A stretch of 64,000 bases of DNA from Saccharicrinis sp963663905. Its GTDB lineage: Bacteria > Bacteroidota > Bacteroidia > Bacteroidales > Marinilabiliaceae. The position numbers were made by a program, and so were the translations under genes. Under the pieces are notes generated by a model that saw only the letters and a program-made list of their open reading frames with translations, searched no databases and was not told the DNA's origin. Positions within the stretch are counted from its first letter, which is position 1. Each line of letters starts with the position of its first letter. Positions 29,901 to 38,108 of the stretch are shown piece after piece. The DNA is taken from positions 1,116,001 to 1,180,000 of the forward strand of contig OY760657.1 of NCBI GenBank assembly GCA_963663905.2. Direction: 5' to 3'.

Positions 29901-30537
29901 GACAGCAGATGCGGATGTTTATATTGGACTGGATTCAACGATAACAACATTGCCATCGTGGATGAAGGACTTTTTGCCTTCTGATAAGACAATAGAATCT
30001 GTATCCAAGGTAAAAGCTAAATATATTCTTTACCAGAGGAAATTCTTAAAAGGGGAAACTGTTGAATTGTTCTCTGTTTCTGATGACAAAGAACAAAAGA
30101 TGTATGTTGTAGCTGCAGTTCCTGTTTCAACATTGGATAAAGCCATCGACTTAAGAAAATCGGTTTCTTACCAGGCTGAAGAAGGAAAGCGATGGGGGAA
30201 TGCTCGTCAGGTAAAATTCATGAAAAAGGATTGTATCATCGTTCCTGATAAAAATGGAAGTATTGGATTTGTATTTAAAGTTGGTTTGGCATCGAAATAC
30301 GGATTACAATTCCGATTTATGAATATGGCAAATCATGAGGTTGAGGCCGATGTGGAGATTTTAGCTGCAGATGGACGTTTAATGTGGGATGGAACATGGA
30401 CATTTCCTTCAGCAAACATCAAATGGAAAAGCTTTAGAACGGATACTCAAACCACCATTAATGCCGGAACCTATACCATCAAAATTAAACCTAAAGAAAA
30501 AGGGCCTTTATATTTTAATTGGGTGAAAGTACAGTAA
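26971..30537 (+). CDS. GH2-family glycosidase with C-terminal malectin-like domain
   Basis: A 1188-residue lipoprotein (lipobox LFTGC). Residues about 35-190 are the GH2 sugar-binding domain (DWLSVDVPHNWDDYGGYRRMM ... GHAWYRKEFSVE-like start, VWVNGQKVGYHAGGRTTF), then the immunoglobulin-like domain, then the TIM barrel with general acid/base Glu440 (WGLENES) and predicted nucleophile Glu508 (NGEYGAW). Beyond the core, residues about 725-890 form a malectin-like carbohydrate-binding domain (YRVNCGGSDYTDQDGNLWMADV ... YKVDMYFIEPWYG), followed by another beta-rich module to the end. Standard beta-galactosidases of this family are 800-1000 residues, so the tail is an extension. The enzyme may be a beta-galactosidase or beta-glucuronidase; the sequence does not decide. 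Confidence 0.82.
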   Translation: MSLLRFRGIGYLLIIGLILFTGCSKKKSIRQDILLNEDWLTIANDTDKTAFNGFEDAEFSTKDWLSVDVPHNWDDYGGYRRMMHGNRHGYAWYRKEFSVEKKSDDKRYFLFFEGVGSYATVWVNGQKVGYHAGGRTTFTLDITEAVKFGQKNILAVRADHPADIRDLPWVCGGCSPEWGFSEGSQPMGIFRPVHLIVTNPVRVEPFGVHIWNDNQITKEKAHLNIEVELKNYGSQKRNIELVNSLKDELGNEVAVAINEFEIAPGVIDTIAQELKDIHDPHLWSVENPYLYHMETKVYEDNKLVDEITTPYGIRWIKWDINGDNATNRFYLNDEPVFINGTAEYEHILGQSHAFSDEQVQARVDQILSMGYNSFRDAHQPHNFRYHDAWDKNGILWWTQMAAHIWFDTPEFRENFKTLLRDWVKERRNSPSIILWGLENESTLPEDFAKECSDIIRELDPTTSSQRLVTTCNGGSGTDWNVIQNWSGTYGGKPEIYDEEISKQLLNGEYGAWRSIDLHSEGEFDANGVLSEDRMTLLMESKIRLAEKASDKCCGQYHWLFNSHDNPGRTQGGEGFRDIDRLGPINYKGAVSIWGEPLDVFYMFRSNYVDNKKEPMVYIASHTWPDRWTEPGIKDGIRVYSNCDEVELFNGVNKNSLGRQKRGGIGTHFVFNQVDIQSSVLCAVGYVNGEIVAEDYIVLHHLPQDADIKQLQGEVTPLMDDDTDWNTIYRVNCGGSDYTDQDGNLWMADVHNTSNDTWGSLSWTDDYPGLPAFYGSQRQTHDPIEGTEEWPLIQTFRYGRHKLKYHFPVQDGKYKVDMYFIEPWYGTGGGLDCKGWRIFDVDANNNTVIDDLDIWQEVGHDKLLKKTFEVDVTGGSLDISFPKIKSGQAVVSAIAISAFDSNAKSASASESLITNLKVEGADANKWKAETWMDTGIKQFSDSEQAFSYIPPVLYGAEWIKGSSVIQTVKDKAIASYMLTADADVYIGLDSTITTLPSWMKDFLPSDKTIESVSKVKAKYILYQRKFLKGETVELFSVSDDKEQKMYVVAAVPVSTLDKAIDLRKSVSYQAEEGKRWGNARQVKFMKKDCIIVPDKNGSIGFVFKVGLASKYGLQFRFMNMANHEVEADVEILAADGRLMWDGTWTFPSANIKWKSFRTDTQTTINAGTYTIKIKPKEKGPLYFNWVKVQ

Positions 30538-30540
30538 TAA

Positions 30541-30799
30541 AAGGTAATGAGGTAGCATGGTTTAGGGTAACAGGGGGAAAGGAACAAGGAATGGCATAGA
30601 GTATAGTGCAAAGAGCTTTGAGGCCCATATGCTAGTGCGCGATTTCATCTCGTTCTGTAAATAAAAATAATAAGAGTTAAAGTCACACGATGCAATCGTT
30701 CGACAACAGTATTGTTATAAGCCATGAGGATTTTGAAAAAAATAACAATTATACAAATTAACAAATCAACAATTTGACAAAAATAATAAAAACTATACC
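30541..30799. other. Intergenic region with no recognised element
   Basis: Holds purine-rich sequence with GGAACAAGGA-type words, similar to fragments near 9.2 kb and, inverted, to the pyrimidine tract near 35.0 kb. No promoter or terminator was recognised. Confidence 0.35.
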
Positions 30800-31900
30800 G
30801 TGATGAAGACATTAAATGTATTGGTGATGATTGCTGTAGTGTTTGCAGCCTTTACAAGTTGTAAAAAGGAATTGCCAAAAACTGTGTCAAAGGAAAAGAT
30901 GCAGCAGATTTATGAGGAAGTTAAAACTCCATATAAATATGGATTGGTGATGGTTCCGGAAGATGATTCAAAGAAAATGGATTGTCCTACAGTTTATCGA
31001 AAAGGAGATAAGTGGTTTATGACCTATTTTGTTTTTGATGGTCGCGGATATGAAACCTGGTTAGCCAAAAGTGATGATTTATTACATTGGGATAATATGG
31101 GTAAGGTAATGTCTTTTTCAGATACAACAGATTGGGATAGCAATCAAAAAGCAGGTTACCCAAGTTTACAAGATCCTGAATGGGGTGGAAGCTACGAACT
31201 GGAACAATTTGATGGTAAATATTGGATGCCATATTTTGGTGGTAATTCAAGAGGATACGAAAAAGGATTGTTGTCGATAGGTATGGCTCATACAGAAAAA
31301 GATCCAACTACGGTACACTTATGGGATAGAGAAAAAGAACCCATCTTTATGGCAACAGATAAAGATGCTCGTTGGTGGGAAAATAGTACTATCTATAAAA
31401 CATGGGTGTTATTTGACCGTAGCAGAACTACTGGTTATCCATTTGTAATGTATTACAATGCCAGAGGAGATAGTATCAATCCAAGCAGAGGTGCAGAGCG
31501 TATTGGTATGGCCGTATCAAAAGATATGATTAACTGGGAACGTTTTGGCAAAGATCCTGTGATCAATCACCATAAAGGAATCTCAGGTGATGCTGTAATC
31601 CAAAAGATTGATGATGTTTGGGTAATGTTTTATTTCGGAGCTTTTTGGCCTACACGTAAAGATTACGATGCTTTTAACCGTTTTGCTTGTTCATACGATC
31701 TTGTAAACTGGACCGAGTGGGACGGTAAAGATTTAGTATTCCCATCTGAGCCTTATGATAATTGGTTTGCTCACAAATCGTATGTGGTTAAGCATGATGG
31801 GGTGGTGTACCATTTTTATTGTGCAACCAATCGCGATCAACAAAGAGGTATTGCTGTGGCAACTTCAAAAGATTTAGGAAAGAGTGAGTTAACTTACTAG
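30800..31900 (+). CDS. Five-bladed beta-propeller glycosidase-like lipoprotein (GH43/GH32 superfamily)
   Basis: A 366-residue lipoprotein (MMKTLNVLVMIAVVFAAFTSC). Repeated blade motifs are visible: DCPTVYRKGDKWFMTYF with a candidate catalytic Asp, WLAKSDDLLHWDNMG, GYPSLQDPEW, GMAVSKDMINWERFG, GDAVIQKIDDVWVMFYF, FACSYDLVNWTEWDG and AHKSYVVKHDGVVYHFYCA. The x-S-x-D-L-x-x-W blade signature is shared by GH43, GH32, GH117 and GH130-like propellers; family membership cannot be settled here. In this locus, arabinan or galactan side chains are plausible substrates. It lies between two GH2 genes, separated from each by 200-260 bases, so it may be separately expressed. Confidence 0.65.
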   Translation: MMKTLNVLVMIAVVFAAFTSCKKELPKTVSKEKMQQIYEEVKTPYKYGLVMVPEDDSKKMDCPTVYRKGDKWFMTYFVFDGRGYETWLAKSDDLLHWDNMGKVMSFSDTTDWDSNQKAGYPSLQDPEWGGSYELEQFDGKYWMPYFGGNSRGYEKGLLSIGMAHTEKDPTTVHLWDREKEPIFMATDKDARWWENSTIYKTWVLFDRSRTTGYPFVMYYNARGDSINPSRGAERIGMAVSKDMINWERFGKDPVINHHKGISGDAVIQKIDDVWVMFYFGAFWPTRKDYDAFNRFACSYDLVNWTEWDGKDLVFPSEPYDNWFAHKSYVVKHDGVVYHFYCATNRDQQRGIAVATSKDLGKSELTY

Positions 31901-31906
31901 TTGTTA

Positions 31907-32086
31907 GTTTAAACCACCCCGTCAGATTCTTGTACCTCGCATCTGCCACCCCTCCTTTAAAAAGTAGGGGAGTGTTGCAGGGAGAAACTTCTTTTCTTTT
32001 AAGAGATCATTTTTGGTAATGTAAATCAACTCTCCTCCTTTCAAAGGAGGAGTACCGCGAATAATGAGTGGGGAGGTGTTTAAACC
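31907..32086. repeat. MITE-like palindromic repeat (ACCACCCC...GGGGAGGTG type)
   Basis: The ends form an inverted repeat: GTTTAAACCACCCC on the left and GGGGAGGTGTTTAAAC on the right. Inside are further mirrored blocks, ACCCCTCCTTTAAAAAGTAGGGGAG on the left (nearly self-complementary) and CTCCTCCTTTCAAAGGAGGAG on the right. At about 180 bases with no coding capacity, it looks like a non-autonomous element. Words of this kind are widespread in Bacteroidota genomes. It ends 28 bases before the GH2 gene. Confidence 0.6.
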
Positions 32087-32113
32087 AACATTCAGTAGCT
32101 TAAAATAAAAATT

Positions 32114-34534
32114 ATGCATCACATAAATAAAATATTAATAATTGCAGCAGTTGCACTTTTAGCAGCCTGTAATCATAAGGTTGATAATCCGCGACAGGTC
32201 GAATCTTTTAATAAAGGGTGGAAGTTCTTTTTAGGAGATACAGCAGATGCTTCTAAAGTAGCGTTTAATGATACGGAGTGGCGTGCTTTAAATTTACCTC
32301 ACGACTGGAGTATTGAAGGATCGTTTAGTAAAGATAATCCATCTACAACAGAAGGTGGAGCTTTACCAACAGGAATTGGATGGTATAGAAAAACTTTTAA
32401 GGTTGATTCTATTCCTCAAAACCAAAAATATTATATTGACTTTGATGGTGTGTTTTGTAATAGTGAAGTTTGGTTAAACGGACATTATTTAGGTAAGCGT
32501 CCATTCGGATATATTACTTTTCGTTACGATATGACGCCATATTTGAATTTTGGAGATAAGGAAAATGTGATGGCGGTTAGAGTTGATAATGATGCTCAAC
32601 CAGCTTCTCGTTGGTATACCGGTTCCGGAATCTATCGTAATGTATGGTTGGTAACAACAAATCAGATACATGTTGATCATTGGGGTACATATATTACAAC
32701 ACCCAATGTAAGTGAAGAATCAGCAACTGTAAATCTTGAGGTTAAAATCAAAAATAATCAAAATACAGCACAACAATTAAAGGTTAAAACTGAATTATAT
32801 GATCAGAATAACCAGGTTGTGGCTCAGGATGAAAAAGTTGTTTCTTGTAAAGATTCTTTGTGCACTCTTGTATATGATTTTTCAGTAAATCAACCTATGT
32901 TATGGTCAATTGAAAATCCTTATATGTATACTGCAGTAACAAGTGTATATAACGATAAAGAACTTCTTGATCAATATGAAACTCCTTTTGGAATAAGATA
33001 TTTTGAGTTTGATTCTGCAAAAGGTTTCTTTTTAAATGGACAAGCTCTAAAAATACACGGGGTTAATCAACATCACGACTTGGGAGCTTTAGGTGCTGCT
33101 GTAAATACCAGAGCAATGGAGCGTCAGCTCGAAATTTTAAAAGGAATGGGTTGTAATGCCATCCGAATGGCTCACAATCCTCCTGCTGCAGAATTACTTG
33201 ATCTGTGTGATCAGATGGGATTTTTAGTTATTGATGAATCCTTTGATGAATGGGCTAAGACAAAAGCCAAAAAAGGATACCATTTATATTGGGATGAATG
33301 GCATGTTCGCGATTTACAAGATATGGTTTTACGCGATCGTAACCACCCAAGTATTATTGCATGGAGTATTGGGAATGAGATCAGAGAGCAGTTTGATACT
33401 ACTGGTATTTCCATTACAAAAGAGTTGGCAGGTATTGTAAAAGAGTTGGATAAAACCCGTCCTGTAACTAGTGCTTTAACAGAGCAGGATCCAGAAAAAA
33501 ATAATATTTACAAATCTGGTGCTTTGGATTTAATCAGCTTTAACTACAAGCATAAAGAGTATCTTGATTTTCCAAAGAATTACCCTGGTCAAAAAATGAT
33601 TGCTTCTGAAAACATGTCGGCATTATCTACTCGAGGTCATTACGATATGCCTTCTGATAGTATGCGTATCTGGCCATCAGCTTACAATGTTCCATTGGTG
33701 GGTGCAAATGATGATTATACAGTTTCTGCTTATGATCATGTGTATGCATATTGGGGCGCAACGCATGAGGATACCTGGAATGTGGTCAAAAACAATGATT
33801 TTATTTCAGGAATGTTTATCTGGTCTGGATTTGATTATTTAGGTGAACCCATTCCTTATCCATGGCCTGCTCGTAGTTCTTATTTAGGAATTATTGATTT
33901 GGCTGGATTCCCTAAAGATGTGTATTACCTGTATCAAAGTGAATGGACAGATAAAACCATGCTGCATATTTTCCCTCATTGGAATTGGGAAAAAGGACAG
34001 GATATTGATGTTTGGGCCTATTATAATAATGCTGATGAGGTTGAATTGTTCTTAAATGGAAAATCATTAGGAACAGGCAAAAAGGAGGAAGGAAAGTTTC
34101 ATGTAATGTGGCGGGTTAAGTTTGAACCAGGTACTATAAAAGCGGTTTCTCGAAAAGAGGGACAGGTTGTTTTAGAAAAAGAAATTCATACAGCAGGCGA
34201 ACCATATAAATTTGAATTAATTGCAGATCGTAATGTTATTAATGCTAATGGAACAGATCTTTCTTTTATCACAGTTAAAATTGTGGACAAGGATGGTAAT
34301 ATGATTCCTGATGCAGATAATCTGGTTCATTTTGATGTTGAAGGTAATGGGTTTATTGCCGGAGTTGACAATGGATATCAAGCCAGTTTGGAGCCTTTTA
34401 AAGCAAATTATCGAAAAGCATTTAATGGAATGTGCTTATTGATTGTTCAGGCAACAGAAAAAGCTGGAGAAATTAAAATTACAGCAACTGCTGATGGTTT
34501 GAAAAATGGAGAAATGACTCTAAAATCAAATTAA
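32114..34534 (+). CDS. GH2-family beta-galactosidase-like lipoprotein
   Basis: An 806-residue lipoprotein (lipobox LLAAC, MHHINKILIIAAVALLAAC). Domains in order: sugar-binding domain (FNKGWKFFLGD ... LNLPHDWSIEGSF ... TGIGWYRKTF), immunoglobulin-like GH2 domain, TIM barrel with HGVNQHHDLGALGAA, general acid/base Glu422 in WSIGNEI and predicted nucleophile Glu499 in IASENMS, then a DUF4982 domain (DVWAYYNNADEVELFLNGKSLGTG) and a terminal GH2 C-terminal beta domain. This architecture is characteristic of Bacteroidota beta-galactosidases acting on plant glycans such as galactan or rhamnogalacturonan side chains. It is the last gene of the locus and is followed by a terminator. Confidence 0.9.
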   Translation: MHHINKILIIAAVALLAACNHKVDNPRQVESFNKGWKFFLGDTADASKVAFNDTEWRALNLPHDWSIEGSFSKDNPSTTEGGALPTGIGWYRKTFKVDSIPQNQKYYIDFDGVFCNSEVWLNGHYLGKRPFGYITFRYDMTPYLNFGDKENVMAVRVDNDAQPASRWYTGSGIYRNVWLVTTNQIHVDHWGTYITTPNVSEESATVNLEVKIKNNQNTAQQLKVKTELYDQNNQVVAQDEKVVSCKDSLCTLVYDFSVNQPMLWSIENPYMYTAVTSVYNDKELLDQYETPFGIRYFEFDSAKGFFLNGQALKIHGVNQHHDLGALGAAVNTRAMERQLEILKGMGCNAIRMAHNPPAAELLDLCDQMGFLVIDESFDEWAKTKAKKGYHLYWDEWHVRDLQDMVLRDRNHPSIIAWSIGNEIREQFDTTGISITKELAGIVKELDKTRPVTSALTEQDPEKNNIYKSGALDLISFNYKHKEYLDFPKNYPGQKMIASENMSALSTRGHYDMPSDSMRIWPSAYNVPLVGANDDYTVSAYDHVYAYWGATHEDTWNVVKNNDFISGMFIWSGFDYLGEPIPYPWPARSSYLGIIDLAGFPKDVYYLYQSEWTDKTMLHIFPHWNWEKGQDIDVWAYYNNADEVELFLNGKSLGTGKKEEGKFHVMWRVKFEPGTIKAVSRKEGQVVLEKEIHTAGEPYKFELIADRNVINANGTDLSFITVKIVDKDGNMIPDADNLVHFDVEGNGFIAGVDNGYQASLEPFKANYRKAFNGMCLLIVQATEKAGEIKITATADGLKNGEMTLKSN

Positions 34535-34538
34535 ATAT

Positions 34539-34583
34539 AAAAAAGAGGGCTGATTCGTTAAATTATAAATCAGCACTCTTTTT
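34539..34583 (+). terminator. Terminator ending the polysaccharide locus
   Basis: Arms AAAAGAGGGCTGATT and AATCAGCACTCTTTTT with one mismatch; A and T runs on both sides make it potentially bidirectional. Confidence 0.8.
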
Positions 34584-34642
34584 AAGAGTTTTCTTATCGT
34601 GTTATTAACCTGAGATCGATTAAAATTTTAGAATTCAGATTG

Positions 34643-34728
34643 TCATAAAAAGCTGATATACAAGGCAAATTTTGCAGGGCTAGCGAGCTAGCTCGAAAAA
34701 TTTAACGTAGTAGATTAGTTTTTTATGA
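34643..34728. repeat. Palindromic intergenic element (86 bases)
   Basis: The outer arms TCATAAAAAGCTGATATAC (34643-34661) and the complement of GTAGATTAGTTTTTTATGA (34710-34728) match with few differences. The centre contains GCTAGCGAGCTAGC-type symmetry. Only one copy occurs in the window. It looks like a REP-like or MITE-like palindrome. Confidence 0.5.
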
Positions 34729-35070
34729 TAAAGCATAATGATTTCCCTTATAAACATTAATCTTCTTCCTGGAAATTATTCAAAATAGCCCGCTATTCTT
34801 TCATAATTTTCAGTTGAACCTCACTATTTATAAGCGCTCTGAATCCAAAATTTTATGTCGAATTCAGGTTATTAGTTTTAAAGTAGGATTAATCACTCAT
34901 ATACAGCTTCTATCTTTTTCTATTTTGATGCTAGTTTTATTGTGTTGTATTGATGGTTAACCTACTTTTTTGTTTCTTAATTATTGGTTCTATCTTCCTT
35001 GTCCCGTTCTCCTTGTTCCTTTCTCCCTTTTCCCTTTTCCTTGTTCCTTTCTCCTTAAAACCCTAAGGTT
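34729..35070. other. Intergenic region with pyrimidine-rich tract
   Basis: No gene seen. Positions about 34995-35058 are a strongly C/T-biased tract made of imperfect repeats of TCCTTGTTCCTTTCTCC. The rest shows nothing recognisable. Confidence 0.4.
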
Positions 35071-35682
35071 TTATTTGTGCATCTTATTTTTCTTAATCAG
35101 CATTAATACTTCGTTGTATGTCATTGGATAAGCTCCAAGAGCTTCCCATTTAGCAAAGTACTCATATACCAGTTTAAGATCCACTTCACCATCTTTGGCA
35201 GCTGATTCATTTATGATAAGTTCAGGAATATAACGAACTCTAACACCTTGTTTTATAAGTTCAGTAATAACATGATCAACTTTATTTTCTAAGCCAACAC
35301 CAAAAACAACCCATTCACGAGCATCAAGCTTTTTAACTAAGCTGGCCGCATTTTCATTACCATTAAAAATCAAGGGGTCTTGTTTTCCTTCACTAGTACC
35401 TCTTTCCAGGTAATATCTGTATCTTAAGCCAATAGATTTTGTCCATTCAGTTTTTTCTTTGCTGTTAGGAACAAAAACAAGATCACGTTTATCTTCTTCC
35501 ATAGGTTGACATCCATCTTCATGTATTGTAAATACATATGGAGCAACAATAGCAGAGATCAAACTATATACCTCATAGAGTTCTTCACTTAAAGGTTGAC
35601 TTCTTTCAGGACAGTTAAACTTAACTTTATTAGGAGTGATTTCTAAACAGTCTACATCAAAAAAAGCGTGGTTTTGTTTCAT
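35071..35682 (-). CDS. Isochorismatase/nicotinamidase-like protein lacking the catalytic cysteine
   Basis: A 203-residue cytosolic protein of uncertain family. The start HAFFDVDCLEITP resembles the first strand of cysteine hydrolases (D-x-Q-x-x-F), and EWVVFGVGLENKVDHVITELIKQGVRVRYIPELI fits the second conserved block, where active enzymes read GxxTDxCVxxTxxxAxxxGYxVxVxxD. In that alignment the catalytic Cys is replaced by Lys in ENKVDHV. If the assignment is right, the protein would be a non-catalytic relative. The C-terminal 35 residues are charged and helical. It stands alone, with no operon partner within 500 bases. The fold assignment is inference from pattern only. Confidence 0.4.
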   Translation of the reverse strand: MKQNHAFFDVDCLEITPNKVKFNCPERSQPLSEELYEVYSLISAIVAPYVFTIHEDGCQPMEEDKRDLVFVPNSKEKTEWTKSIGLRYRYYLERGTSEGKQDPLIFNGNENAASLVKKLDAREWVVFGVGLENKVDHVITELIKQGVRVRYIPELIINESAAKDGEVDLKLVYEYFAKWEALGAYPMTYNEVLMLIKKNKMHK

Positions 35683-36203
35683 CTTAAAATAGTTTTATTG
35701 TACCACAAAGATACCGGTTAAACGTAATGGGTTTTAAGATGTGATACCAGAGAATAATAATAAAGAGGCTAATTTTATATTGAAAAATGATTTTAGGTGG
35801 ATTTTTCCAGTATTTAGCCTGTAATAATGATAACAAAGATAGTTTATTAAACCAATACAAAAAGTTAAATAATACGAATTACTATTATTTATTGTGGTAT
35901 TTGGTAATAAATTGCACAAATGATGTGTTTTTTTGTAATAAATTGAAATGAGTAAGAACTTTTCAATAGGTAAGAGTCAATAGCAATAAGCAAGTAAAAC
36001 GAAAATTATTTTAGGTTAGGGTGAGAGCTAAAATATATGATATATTGTTCTAAAGAAGGTTATTGTTTTTTAAGTCATCAACTTTCAATAATTTAATATT
36101 TACATTTCATGCTGTATGCCTGAAAAAAAATGGAATAACATTAGAAAGAGGTATATATAGCTCAGTACAATAGCTTGGTATTAATCAACAAACCAATACT
36201 TAT
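35683..36203. other. Intergenic region without recognised features
   Basis: About 520 AT-rich bases between two minus-strand genes. One 61-codon minus-strand frame (35734-35919) exists but has no start context or similarity I recognise, so I do not call it. Confidence 0.4.
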
Positions 36204-37160
36204 TTAATTATAGGCATACCTGTTGTAATGGACATGAGCAAATTTAAGAGGAATGGAAAACCAAAACGTAGAACCTTTATTCACTTCCGATTTAACCCAT
36301 ATTTTACCCTGATGCAGTTCAACAATATCTTTACAAATCGATAAACCTAAACCAGTTCCTCCTTTGCACATCTTAACTGTATTCTCAGTTTGTACAAAAC
36401 GATTAAAAATATTTTCAATCATTGAGCTTTCTATACCACTACCTGTATCCTTAACATAAAAGTCCAGTGTATTATTTCGTGCAAAGCATCCATATTCAAT
36501 ATATCCCTCTTCTGTAAACTTGATAGCGTTGTTAAGTAAGTTATTCATTACCCTGCGAAGTTTCTCCTGATCAGAAGTAAAGATAAACTCATCAGAAACA
36601 TTAGTTTGTGATTGACACAGTTTAACATTGTTATCCATTAAAGATGAATAATGTACTTTAAAGCTATCCAGAAAATCGTTAAGTTTAATCTCCGTAAAAT
36701 TTAAATACATATTGCCTGTCTCAAGCAATGAAGAGTCCATAACATCGTTTACTGTGAGCAGAAGCTGTTTAGAGCTATTTAATATGGTTTTAAGATATAA
36801 ATCCAATATCTCGTTATCTGTTTGTTCTACTTGTGCCAATTCTGAAAAACCAATAATCGCATTCATCGGAGTTCTTAGTTCATGAGAAATGTTTTGTATA
36901 AAAACTGTTTTCAGGTGATCATTTTCTTTTGCTTTTGCTTCCGCCTTTCTTACCTTTTCAACATAGCGCTTCACAAAAAAGAATAGAAGAATACCTGTAG
37001 TAAAAACATAAAACCAGCCTTTGTAGTGTTGAATTTTTGTAATTACGTCAGGATCATTAGTGATATTTGAAACAAATAAATCAGAGTATAAAATCCATAA
37101 GCCTCCCAACAAAAGGTATATAATGGAGAGTATGTATTCAAATTTTATCTTCTTTAACAT
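36204..37160 (-). CDS. Membrane-bound sensor histidine kinase
   Basis: A 318-residue orphan kinase. I use the ATG at 37160 (MLKKIKFEYILS) rather than the TTG at 37226. Two transmembrane helices (about 11-30 IIYLLLGGLWILYSDLFV and 55-75 WFYVFTTGILLFFFV) enclose a short periplasmic loop of about 25 residues, so sensing is probably intramembrane or indirect. The HisKA box NISHELRTPMNAIIGFSEL carries the phospho-His, and the ATPase domain shows the N box (NNLLNNAIKFTEEG), G1 (VKDTGSGIE), F box (NIFNRFVQ) and G2 (GGTGLGLSICKDIV). No response regulator is adjacent. The Crp/Fnr gene lies 91 bases upstream on the same strand, so they may share regulation. Confidence 0.9.
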   Translation of the reverse strand: MLKKIKFEYILSIIYLLLGGLWILYSDLFVSNITNDPDVITKIQHYKGWFYVFTTGILLFFFVKRYVEKVRKAEAKAKENDHLKTVFIQNISHELRTPMNAIIGFSELAQVEQTDNEILDLYLKTILNSSKQLLLTVNDVMDSSLLETGNMYLNFTEIKLNDFLDSFKVHYSSLMDNNVKLCQSQTNVSDEFIFTSDQEKLRRVMNNLLNNAIKFTEEGYIEYGCFARNNTLDFYVKDTGSGIESSMIENIFNRFVQTENTVKMCKGGTGLGLSICKDIVELHQGKIWVKSEVNKGSTFWFSIPLKFAHVHYNRYAYN

Positions 37161-37251
37161 ATTTAGTGTGAGTTTAATATACCTTGTTTCATCGACTAAT
37201 GTATAAAATCTATTATTTGTAATCAATATTAAATGACGAATAAAAATTCTT

Positions 37252-37947
37252 TTAACCTCTTTTAGAAATTTCCTGTAGTTTTAGTTCATCCAGTATATTA
37301 ATATCTTTACCATCTAATTGCAGAATCTGGTCCTTTTCAAGGGATTTTAATAGTTTAACTGCACTTTCTGTTGATATACCTGCAAAATCAGCTAAATCTT
37401 TACGGGTTAAATTCTGAAAAATATCAGGATACTGCGGCTTTATGTTGTTTAGGTATAGTAAAGCTTCTGCCATTCGACCATTCATTTGTTTATACAATAC
37501 TTTTCTGATGATATCATATAAATTCATGTTTTGCTCTGAATACCTTTTTATTAAACTTAATCCAAATGTTCCATTTGTACTTATAATTTGAGCGATAGCT
37601 GTTTTTTCAACTAAAAAAACATGGCAATCGGTAATGGCTATTGATGAGTAGCTAAATGTATTTACCGAAAACACAGATGATAATCCAATAAACTCGCCAG
37701 GTTGAATAATTCTTAGATTGTAATTTTTGGTTAAATCGCTTTCTACATATTGTATGGCGAGTCCTTTTACCATAAACATAACGTATGAAGCAAAGGTACC
37801 TTGCTTTGCTAAATTATCACCCTTACGAAACTGTACCTGAGTTCTGCTTGATCTTACTAATTCAACTTCTTCCGGATTTAATGCCTGAAAACAAGGCGCA
37901 TTTAATTCACAGATAAAGTCTATATCGTTTTCTTTAATCGTTTTCAT
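37252..37947 (-). CDS. Crp/Fnr-family transcriptional regulator
   Basis: A 231-residue regulator with N-terminal cyclic-nucleotide-binding-type beta-roll (VQFRKGDNLAKQGTFASYVMFMVKG ... IIQPGEFIGLSSVF) and a C-terminal winged helix (LTRKDLADFAGISTESAVKLLKSLEKDQILQLDGKDINILD). Cysteines occur at residues 13, 19 and 108; the position of the last recalls the fourth cluster ligand of E. coli FNR, but the full four-cysteine set is not there, so oxygen sensing through a 4Fe-4S cluster is not established. The recognition helix SxESAV is close to FNR-type ExxSR. It is transcribed away from the CoA-disulfide-reductase gene, and a perfect FNR-type box lies between the two. Confidence 0.88.
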   Translation of the reverse strand: MKTIKENDIDFICELNAPCFQALNPEEVELVRSSRTQVQFRKGDNLAKQGTFASYVMFMVKGLAIQYVESDLTKNYNLRIIQPGEFIGLSSVFSVNTFSYSSIAITDCHVFLVEKTAIAQIISTNGTFGLSLIKRYSEQNMNLYDIIRKVLYKQMNGRMAEALLYLNNIKPQYPDIFQNLTRKDLADFAGISTESAVKLLKSLEKDQILQLDGKDINILDELKLQEISKRG

Positions 37948-38078
37948 TATTTAATTGGTCGATATTTAAAAATCTGAATCTTATTGTAATTCAGGCTTTA
38001 ATTAGTACACAAAAATATAATCAATTTAATAATAACCTTAGTTTCTAGATTAATTATAATCATCGCTCAATAAAAAAG

Positions 38079-38092
38079 TTGATCTAAATCAA
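38079..38092. promoter_or_regulatory. FNR-type box between divergent crp/fnr-like and CoA-disulfide-reductase genes
   Basis: TTGATCTAAATCAA is an exact match to the FNR consensus TTGAT-N4-ATCAA. It lies 132 bases from the regulator's start and 130 from the reductase ATG. Its centre is about 75 bases upstream of the predicted reductase transcription start, a distance allowed for class I activation. Confidence 0.7.
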
Positions 38093-38108
38093 TTGAAATA
38101 CCGTTCAG

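Noticed and set aside
37161..37226. TTG start adding 22 residues to the membrane histidine kinase
   Set aside because: ATG 37160 directly precedes the first transmembrane helix and gives a typical kinase N-terminus.
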